Below are positions 58,600 to 64,000 of a stretch of DNA of 64,000 nt, piece after piece (the stretch's first letter is position 1; the number at the start of each line of letters is the position of its first letter). A program made the position numbers and the translations under genes. The stretch is taken from positions 2,208,501-2,272,500 of the forward strand of contig NZ_CP009122.1 in assembly GCF_000803645.1 (NCBI RefSeq), read 5' to 3'. The notes beneath the pieces were generated by a model that was not told the DNA's origin, did not search any database, and was given only the letters and a program-made list of their open reading frames with translations. Source of the DNA: Sphingopyxis fribergensis. GTDB taxonomy: Bacteria; Pseudomonadota; Alphaproteobacteria; Sphingomonadales; Sphingomonadaceae.

Positions 58600-58740
58600 A
58601 TGGCGCTTCGCGTGAGCAAGACACCCTCTCCCGCCGATATCGAACGCGAGCGCCGCCTCGCCGAGGCGCTGCGCGACAATCTGCGCAAACGCAAAGCGCA
58701 GGCGCGCGATGCCAAGGCTGAAGCCCCGCCTAAAGACTGA
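58600..58740 (+). CDS. Small basic hypothetical protein
   Basis: A 46-residue ORF too short for most gene finders. The protein is highly charged and helical: SPADIERERRLAEALRDNLR, then 'KRKAQARDAKAE'. Its codon use matches genes of the region and it resembles small conserved proteins annotated as hypothetical in sphingomonads, from memory only. A GTG at 58612 is an alternative start. No ribosome site is clear. Its stop overlaps the convergent DUF1905 gene by 11 bases. Confidence 0.5.
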   Translation: MALRVSKTPSPADIERERRLAEALRDNLRKRKAQARDAKAEAPPKD

Positions 58741-59044
58741 CGGTCACCGTCACCGGACGGCCTTCGGTCAACCCCTCCGCCTTTCGGACCGCCGCCTTGA
58801 CCGGCAACAGCCAGCCGCCGCTTTCCTTGTGCGGGAAAACCGAAGTTTTCCACTGCGTATCGCCAATATTCGCCTCGACGCGCGCGGATCCGAATCCCTT
58901 TCGCCCCTCGAGCCACTGGCCCGTCATCGCCGCCATGCGAATCCCGTCGGCAGCCCCGCCCGTAATCGTGACGAAGAACCACGCCGCCGGTGCGGTCGCC
59001 GATTGCCAGCGCCAGAGCGGCGCCGTGACGGTGAAATCTTCCAA
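58730..59044 (-). CDS. DUF1905 domain protein
   Basis: A 104-aa protein with the DUF1905 pattern: 'FTVTAPLWRWQSATAPAAWF' at the N-terminus (the phi-x-A-x-L-W-x-W block), then 'GFGSARVEANIGDTQWKTSV' (GxG-x-x-V-x-V/A-x-I-G-x-x-x-W) and 'FPHKESGGWLLPVKAAVRKA'. A TTG at 59044, four bases after the cyclophilin stop, is the best start; the open frame upstream is antisense-like and overlaps the cyclophilin. Function unknown. Confidence 0.75.
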   Translation of the reverse strand: MEDFTVTAPLWRWQSATAPAAWFFVTITGGAADGIRMAAMTGQWLEGRKGFGSARVEANIGDTQWKTSVFPHKESGGWLLPVKAAVRKAEGLTEGRPVTVTVSL

Positions 59045-59048
59045 GAGG

Positions 59049-60101
59049 CTATTTCGCGCCGACCGGACGCACCGGAACCGGAATATTGCAGATATCGGCG
59101 CCGCCCGCCGGCTTGATGAAAAAGGGATCCCGGCGGTTCGCGCGCGCATCGGCGTAACGCGCAAAGCTGTCGCTTTCGGTCGACAGATATTCGAAACGCG
59201 GCTGTTCGGTCGCAGGCAGTTCGGTTGCGAGACGAATCGATTTGATCGACACGCGCTCGGCCGCATCTTCGTAAAAACCGAGCGCTCCGGTTCCGCGTGG
59301 CAGGCTCGACAGATGTTCGATGCCACTTATCACGCGGCCGACGACCGCAATGTTGCGATCAAGATGGCGCGGCGCGTGTCCGATCACGGCATAGAGTTCT
59401 GCCCCCGATCCCGTGTCAGGCGACATGTTGCGGCCGACGCCGACTGCGCCGTAGCAGTGGACCGGCCACGCATTGTCGACTGATGTATATTCGACTGTCG
59501 CCCTGACGGTTCCCGCGGCATCGAGCTTCTGTTCCAATTTGATCTTCGAGCTCACAGCAACGGGCATCCCACCGGCGAATGTGAATTCATACGCATATGG
59601 GTCCGCCAATTTTCGGGTGGTTTTCGACATAGAGATCGGACCAGTCACGCCACGAGCCGGCCCTTTACCATGGTCGGTCCAGATCATCTTGATCGAACCG
59701 TCCGCCGCCGCGACCTGATACTGGCTCTCAGGAATCGTCATCAATCCCTTGGGCAGCGCCTTCTTCTCGGTCCCATCACCCCATTGCGCGACATAATTAT
59801 CCTGCACGCGATTCACGCTCGTTCTGTCCCACCAATGCGCGGCGGCGAGCTTGCGGATGTTGCCGATCCATCCCTGGCTGAATGGCGCGGGCATCAACTG
59901 GATGACGACGCGGCGCGGCTTGCCTTTGGCATCGGGCGCGAGGTCCATCACCAGCAAATCCGACGGAGCAATGACAATCCAGTCGCTGGCTGGCGCGGCG
60001 GCGGCAATTTCTCCCGGCGACGGGATCGGTGCCGGCTCTTGGGCTGAGGCGGGAAGGACGAGCGACGCGGCGGCGACGGCCGTCAGGAGCAGATGTTTCA
60101 T
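59049..60101 (-). CDS. Exported cyclophilin-type peptidyl-prolyl isomerase
   Basis: Periplasmic PPIase of 350 aa. Signal peptide at the start (MKHLLLTAVAAASLVLPASA), then a cyclophilin core. 'RRVVIQLMPAPFSQGWIGNI' with 'VNRVQDNYVAQWGDGTEKKA' corresponds to the family 'FHRVI...FVIQGGD' region in a diverged form, and 'GAVGVGRNMSPDTGSGAELY' to the 'VSMARxxxPDSAGSQFF' region. ATG at 60101 is chosen because it opens the signal peptide. Longer than typical cyclophilins (~190 aa) because of insertions between the core strands and a C-terminal extension. Enzyme activity is unproven as several active-site residues differ. Confidence 0.8.
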   Translation of the reverse strand: MKHLLLTAVAAASLVLPASAQEPAPIPSPGEIAAAAPASDWIVIAPSDLLVMDLAPDAKGKPRRVVIQLMPAPFSQGWIGNIRKLAAAHWWDRTSVNRVQDNYVAQWGDGTEKKALPKGLMTIPESQYQVAAADGSIKMIWTDHGKGPARGVTGPISMSKTTRKLADPYAYEFTFAGGMPVAVSSKIKLEQKLDAAGTVRATVEYTSVDNAWPVHCYGAVGVGRNMSPDTGSGAELYAVIGHAPRHLDRNIAVVGRVISGIEHLSSLPRGTGALGFYEDAAERVSIKSIRLATELPATEQPRFEYLSTESDSFARYADARANRRDPFFIKPAGGADICNIPVPVRPVGAK

Positions 60102-60175
60102 CCCGTCTGTCTGCCATGCCCAATCGGCTTGCGAAAGCCCCGGCAAGCGATTAGGGCGCCCGTTCCAGTGCATGC

Positions 60176-60266
60176 GGAGCGGTGGCCGAGTGGTCGAAGG
60201 CGCTCGCCTGGAAAGTGAGTATAGGTCAAAAGCCTATCGTGGGTTCGAATCCCACCCGCTCCGCCA
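60176..60266 (+). tRNA. tRNA-Ser(GGA)
   Basis: Acceptor GGAGCGG pairs with CCGCTCC, discriminator G and encoded CCA at 60264-60266. The anticodon stem CTCGC/GTGAG has a mismatch-tolerant end and loop CTGGAAA with anticodon GGA. A long variable arm (TATAGG...CCTATC) identifies it as a class II tRNA, consistent with Ser. Confidence 0.95.
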
Positions 60267-60302
60267 TTTTCCCGAGCCCGCTGCCAGCCGCCTCGCTCGC
60301 AG

Positions 60303-61754
60303 CTACCAGAAGCGCTTGGTGTCGATGAAATCCTCATGCGCATCGACCGCGGCATCGAGCAGCTTGCCCTTCTTGCCGTGCGCCAGCAGGTTGGCGGCGC
60401 CGGGGGCTTCCGCAACACCTAGCCTTTTCAGCACATCGGGCGCGGTCGCGAGATCGTTGAGCGCGCCGAGTTGGTCCTGCAGCGCCTCCAGCGCCTTGAC
60501 GAAGCGCTTGTGGCGGCGCTTTTCGGTCTTATGCTCGAACAGCCCCTGAAAAAACTCGGTGGCATAACGCATTTTCTTCGCGCTCTTGCGCGCCTCGTGC
60601 CGGGCCTCATCGTCGATATCGGCGAGATAGCGCCCCTCGCGCTTCACCTTTCGCCGAAAGCGGTCGAGTGCCTTGGTTGCGAAGTCGCGGGCCGGCGCAT
60701 TGCCGTCGTGGCTACCGCCGGCCTTCCCCGACCAATCCGCCGTTGCAGCCCACTCCGTCACGTCGAATGGCAGCCGCCGCGCCCGCGCCGAGGCGAGGAT
60801 TTCGCACACAGCATCATATGTGGCCTCGCGCATGGCCGCGATCCGGTCGTAGAGCGGACCGGGCTCAGCGCGCTTCAAAAGCACGTCGAGATCGCGCGCC
60901 TGACCCAGCTCGGATGCCAGCCAGCGCAATTCCGCGCGCAACTCCGCACCCGCGTCGCCGATCATCGGCGTGAAGATCGAGAAGGCCGACCGAAGACGGC
61001 GCAGCGCCACGCGCGCCTGATGCAGGGCGCCGGCATCGCGGCTCGCCAGAAGAAGGCTCTCGTTGAGCCGGAATTGCCGGATACAGGATTGGACGATCTG
61101 CCCAAACGCCTGCGCCGCGGTCGCGTCGCAGGCGAGGACCACCGGCTCGGCCATCATCCGTGTCGGGGCAGCACCCGCAAGCGCATAGCCGCGTTCCGCT
61201 TTGCTCAAGACGCCGAGCCGTACCGGCACAACGGCAGCGATCCGGCGCGCAAAGGCAAACAGTGCGGCGGGATCGCCCGACTTCAGTTCGAGTTCGATCT
61301 CGCACACCTGCGATCGCCGCTGGCCGGCCACGACTTCGCCGCGGTCGAGCACAAGTTCGATCGCCGCACCTCCTTCGTCGATATTCCAGGTCTGGCGGTC
61401 GATCTCGACTTCGAATGCCGGGGCGATGCTATCGGCCTTGTCACCGAGCAGCGCGCGAAGCGGTGTGGTGTCGTCAAGGACCGGGGAGCCGTTTTCCGCC
61501 GCGCGCTCCCATTCGGATCGCATGAAGAGACCAGCAGCACTCGCGCCATCGGCCTTGATCGTCTGGACGCGCTTCTTCCCCGAACGGCGAATACGGAGCG
61601 AGAAGCCCGCGTTCGCGACGTCATGCTCGGGCGTATCGAAATAGGTCGAGATCTGTCGGACCTTTTTCGCCGAGTTCGCAAGCAAACCGGAGGCTTCGAA
61701 CGTCGCGGCGTCTTCGTTCGCGATTTCCAGTTTCAGCTCGACCTCGTCCGCCAT
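60303..61754 (-). CDS. CYTH and CHAD domain protein
   Basis: Two-domain protein of 483 aa. The N-terminal CYTH (triphosphate tunnel) domain begins 'EVELKLEIANEDAATFEASG', with alternating charged residues 'EIELELKSGDP' lining the tunnel. The C-terminal CHAD helical domain has 'HQARVALRRLRSAFSIFTPM' and 'RHEARKSAKKMRYATEFFQG', two copies of the conserved His/Arg-rich helices that bind polyphosphate. Such fusions may act on or bind inorganic polyphosphate or triphosphates. The start at 61754 opens MADEVELKLE. Between tRNA-Ser and tRNA-Arg. Confidence 0.9.
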   Translation of the reverse strand: MADEVELKLEIANEDAATFEASGLLANSAKKVRQISTYFDTPEHDVANAGFSLRIRRSGKKRVQTIKADGASAAGLFMRSEWERAAENGSPVLDDTTPLRALLGDKADSIAPAFEVEIDRQTWNIDEGGAAIELVLDRGEVVAGQRRSQVCEIELELKSGDPAALFAFARRIAAVVPVRLGVLSKAERGYALAGAAPTRMMAEPVVLACDATAAQAFGQIVQSCIRQFRLNESLLLASRDAGALHQARVALRRLRSAFSIFTPMIGDAGAELRAELRWLASELGQARDLDVLLKRAEPGPLYDRIAAMREATYDAVCEILASARARRLPFDVTEWAATADWSGKAGGSHDGNAPARDFATKALDRFRRKVKREGRYLADIDDEARHEARKSAKKMRYATEFFQGLFEHKTEKRRHKRFVKALEALQDQLGALNDLATAPDVLKRLGVAEAPGAANLLAHGKKGKLLDAAVDAHEDFIDTKRFW

Positions 61755-61977
61755 GGCGTTGTCTCCGGAATGCTGATCTTGTCGGCGCAGGGGCACGCGA
61801 AAGGCGCCATATACCGGATTTGCGTAAAAAGCTCGACGATCCGGCAATCAACGCGGCTCTTTATCGCGTTATGCTGCCCGTTGACAGCATCGGGCAATCG
61901 AACGACCTAATCGGTCGCGATCGAAAATAGGGGAAACCCGCGTTTCTGACCGCCTTTGGACGATGACAGAAGGGGAA

Positions 61978-62054
61978 TGGCGCACCCGGAACGATTCGAA
62001 CGTCCGACCCTCAGATTCGTAGTCTGATGCTCTATCCAGCTGAGCTACGGGTGC
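61978..62054 (-). tRNA. tRNA-Arg(ACG)
   Basis: Acceptor GCACCCG (62054-62048) pairs with CGGGTGC, discriminator G, and encoded CCA at 61980-61978. The anticodon stem TCAGA/TCTGA encloses CTACGAA with anticodon ACG, read as ICG for Arg. T loop TTCGAAT is normal. Confidence 0.95.
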
Positions 62055-62098
62055 GTGGAGACGCGCCTTTAAGACCCGTCGCGCAGGGGCGCAACCCC

Positions 62099-62626
62099 CT
62101 ATTTCAGCTTTGTGACCGTTCCACACGACGATTGGCGGCGTATCGCGTCGAGCCTACCGATTTCCGCGGGATCCTTCAGCAAAAGGCGGATCAACGCGAT
62201 GCCGTGATCATGGTTGGTGCGGACAACGTCGGCACCTTTCGGCACCGACTGCCCGGCGCGCGCGACGATGATTCGAAACGGCTTGCCGCCCGCCTCGACG
62301 TCGTTGCGCACGAAAATCACGTCGGTCGCGGCATCGAAGATGCTGAGCGAACTATAACGCCCTTCGACCGGCGTGACGTCGATCGAGACCGGTCCTGCTG
62401 ACAGATCATAAGGGCAGCTTGAATAAGCCAGATCAGGGCTGGGCCGCACGACCGGCTGATATCCGGACGTCGCGAGATTGGCGTAGGACATGCGATTGAC
62501 GCCGCCCTGCCCCAGCCGTTCCATCGCCACGCTCATCAGGCCATAGGGAATCGCCCAGATCGCGGCATAGGCCGTGACGGCCGCGACGATCAGGCCGAAG
62601 GCGACCGGGCCGAGCCAACCCCGCAT
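62099..62626 (-). CDS. DUF1254 domain protein
   Basis: A 175-aa membrane-anchored protein with one N-terminal helix ('WLGPVAFGLIVAAVTAYAAI') and a DUF1254-type body: 'VRPSPDLAYSSCPYDLSAGP' matches the family 'SPNxDTLYSxxxLDLxxGP' block, 'DVTPVEGRYSSLSIFDAATD' follows. It begins one base after the DUF1214 stop, so they are co-transcribed. DUF1254 and DUF1214 are often fused or adjacent in other bacteria. Function unknown. Confidence 0.85.
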   Translation of the reverse strand: MRGWLGPVAFGLIVAAVTAYAAIWAIPYGLMSVAMERLGQGGVNRMSYANLATSGYQPVVRPSPDLAYSSCPYDLSAGPVSIDVTPVEGRYSSLSIFDAATDVIFVRNDVEAGGKPFRIIVARAGQSVPKGADVVRTNHDHGIALIRLLLKDPAEIGRLDAIRRQSSCGTVTKLK

Positions 62627-62627
62627 C

Positions 62628-63203
62628 TCAGCAGCCCTCCTTCACGATTTGCGGGAGCACGGCCTTTTGCGGGTCGGCGCGGAACGCCTTGCCGGGATTG
62701 TACATCCGCAAGGTAAGGTGGAAGGGCTGGCCCTTCGTTCCCGGCAACCACGCGCCATCGGCCGGTTTTGTGGGAGCGATGGTGACGCGCCATTCGCCGT
62801 TGGTATCGAGCGCGACATTCGCGCCGTTCACCGACCAAAGCTTTGCCGGATTGGCGACGAGATAGCCCGCCTCGTCATAAATGGTGACGCTCCACCAGCG
62901 CGCATCGAGCGCCGGACCCGACAGGCGATAACGGCAGTTGCCGTCGAGCGTTGCGCCCGTGGCGTCGGCTTCGGCCGACCAATAGACGGTTTCCTTCGCG
63001 GGAAGCGCGAGCAGCCCGGCGCGCGCAACCACCGCGCGCGTGATCGGATCGGTGGCCTTCGTGCCATAGCCGAGCGAGGTACTCCACGGACCGTTCTCGA
63101 TCGCGCCACCGCGCAAGCCGCTGCCGGTCAGCGCCCATGCGGCGCCGAGCCCCACCGCCAAGCCGCCCACCAAGGTGATCGCATAGCGGTGCCAGCTCTT
63201 CAT
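62628..63203 (-). CDS. DUF1214 domain protein
   Basis: A 191-aa protein with one N-terminal helix ('YAITLVGGLAVGLGAAWALT'). The DUF1214 core is visible: 'YWSAEADATGATLDGNCRYR' (Y-x-x-x-D-xx-G-xx-L-xG-xxxY), 'WWSVTIYDEAGYLVANPAKL' and 'WLPGTKGQPFHLTLRMYNPG'. ATG at 63203 is chosen; the long open frame upstream overlaps ppdK in another frame. Probably a partner of the adjacent DUF1254 protein. Confidence 0.87.
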   Translation of the reverse strand: MKSWHRYAITLVGGLAVGLGAAWALTGSGLRGGAIENGPWSTSLGYGTKATDPITRAVVARAGLLALPAKETVYWSAEADATGATLDGNCRYRLSGPALDARWWSVTIYDEAGYLVANPAKLWSVNGANVALDTNGEWRVTIAPTKPADGAWLPGTKGQPFHLTLRMYNPGKAFRADPQKAVLPQIVKEGC

Positions 63204-63217
63204 GCGGTTTCCCCCTG

Positions 63218-64000
63218 TTATTTGCCCTTTTTCAGCGCAGCCTGAGCGGCCGCGAGCCGGGCGATGGGCACACGGTAGGGCGAGGCGCTGACATAGTCGA
63301 GGCCGGTTTTTTCGCAGAAATGGATGCTCGGCGCGTCGCCGCCATGTTCGCCGCAGATGCCGAGCTTGACGTCGGGGCGCGCCTTGCGACCGCGGTCGGC
63401 GGCGATCTCGATAAGCTGGCCGACCCCTTCGACGTCGAGGCTGACGAACGGGTCGGTCAGGAAGATGCCCTTGTCGACATATTGCGTCAGAAAGCGGCCC
63501 GCATCGTCGCGGCTGATGCCGATCGTCGTCTGCGTCAGGTCGTTGGTGCCGAAAGAGAAGAATTCGGCGGTCTCGGCGATCTCGCCCGCCATCAATGCGG
63601 CGCGCGGCAGTTCGATCATCGTGCCGACGAGGTAAGCGATCTCGCGGCCCTTCTCGTCGAACACCGCTTTCGCCTGTGCATCGACGACCGCCTTCATCAG
63701 GTCGAACTCTCGGCGCGTTGCAACGAGCGGAATCATCACCTCGGGAATCGGCGCTGCGCCCGTTTCGGCGGCGACGTCGCACGCCGCCTCGAAGATCGCG
63801 CGTGCCTGCATCTCGTAGATTTCGGGATAAGTGACGCCGAGGCGGCACCCACGATGGCCAAGCATCGGGTTGAATTCGTGCAGCTCGTTCGCGCGCGCCT
63901 TCAGCGCTTCGATGCCGACGCCCGCAGCCGCAGCAACGTCGGCGAAATCCTCTTCGCGCGTCGGCAGAAATTCGTGGAGCGGCGGATCCAGCAGACGGAT
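63218..64000 (-). CDS. ppdK: Pyruvate, phosphate dikinase, C-terminal part (cut by window edge)
   Basis: Reversibly converts pyruvate, ATP and phosphate to PEP, AMP and pyrophosphate. The last 260 residues are present, from the window edge to a TAA at 63218, the PEP-utilising TIM-barrel domain: 'FNPMLGHRGCRLGVTYPEIY', 'AAPIPEVMIPLVATRREFDL', 'FSFGTNDLTQTTIGISRDDA' and 'LGICGEHGGDAPSIHF' with the catalytic Cys. No frame break is seen. PEP synthase is excluded by the 'GRFLTQYVDKGIF' insert typical of PpdK. Confidence 0.95.
   Translation of the reverse strand: MRLLDPPLHEFLPTREEDFADVAAAAGVGIEALKARANELHEFNPMLGHRGCRLGVTYPEIYEMQARAIFEAACDVAAETGAAPIPEVMIPLVATRREFDLMKAVVDAQAKAVFDEKGREIAYLVGTMIELPRAALMAGEIAETAEFFSFGTNDLTQTTIGISRDDAGRFLTQYVDKGIFLTDPFVSLDVEGVGQLIEIAADRGRKARPDVKLGICGEHGGDAPSIHFCEKTGLDYVSASPYRVPIARLAAAQAALKKGK

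Overview
This window is one GC-rich (low-to-mid 60% by eye), densely coded stretch of a bacterial chromosome. The gene set points to an alphaproteobacterium of the Sphingomonadales, probably Sphingopyxis/Sphingomonas-like: TamA/TamB, a GumC-type tyrosine kinase with a Tyr-rich tail, a paired DUF1254/DUF1214 gene set, a CDC48-type double AAA ATPase and pyruvate phosphate dikinase. The genus is an inference. I see no insertion sequence, prophage, CRISPR array or rRNA. No gene-free stretch exceeds about 270 bp; the three longest (7907-8166, 37817-38085, 44429-44693) show nothing I can identify.

Layout. 1-2930: tamB (cut by the window edge) and tamA. 3064-7906: UDP-glucose dehydrogenase, SelO and a membrane O-acyltransferase. 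8167-42497: a roughly 34-kb surface-polysaccharide locus. 42556-49604: housekeeping and envelope genes (hslV, hslU, a RodZ-like gene, cpoB, tilS, ftsH). 49666-58367: small secreted proteins, DUF3800, rpoZ, a cardiolipin-synthase-like PLD protein, a phospholipid methyltransferase-like protein, an MFS transporter, a CDC48-like ATPase and a LysR regulator. 58420-64000: three tRNA genes (Thr-GGT, Ser-GGA, Arg-ACG), a cyclophilin, a CYTH/CHAD protein, a DUF1254/DUF1214 pair and the 3' part of ppdK.

The polysaccharide locus. A very long minus-strand run from 36861 down to 15053 has many ATGA/GTGA overlaps. It encodes an export lipoprotein (Wza/GumB type), an O-antigen ligase-like protein, a TPR-like anchored protein, the GumC-type co-polymerase/kinase, WbpB/WbpD/WbpE-type enzymes, a GT11-like transferase, a flippase, HisH/HisF/WbpG-type amidotransferase genes, a polymerase candidate, more glycosyltransferases, RmlB, RmlA, WecD and WecE. 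Next to it lie a WbuB-like transferase and an epimerase (plus strand), then an initiating sugar-phosphate transferase, a WbpM/CapD-type dehydratase, Gmd and Fcl (minus strand). On the other side a plus-strand group carries WecB, WecC, ManA and ManC.

How it fits together. The predicted nucleotide-sugar supply is UDP-GlcA, GDP-L-fucose, a UDP-6-deoxy-HexNAc (QuiNAc/FucNAc type), dTDP-Fuc4NAc (RmlA, RmlB, WecE, WecD), UDP-ManNAcA (WecB, WecC), and probably a 2,3-diamino uronic acid with a 3-acetamidino group (WbpB/E/D plus WbpG/HisH/HisF). Assembly looks Wzx/Wzy-dependent, with lipid-carrier initiation by a short polyprenyl-phosphate phosphoglycosyl transferase, a flippase, a polymerase, GumC chain-length control and GumB-type export. 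The most unusual feature is this mix of enterobacterial-common-antigen precursor enzymes with Pseudomonas O5-type acetamidino-uronate enzymes in one alphaproteobacterial locus.
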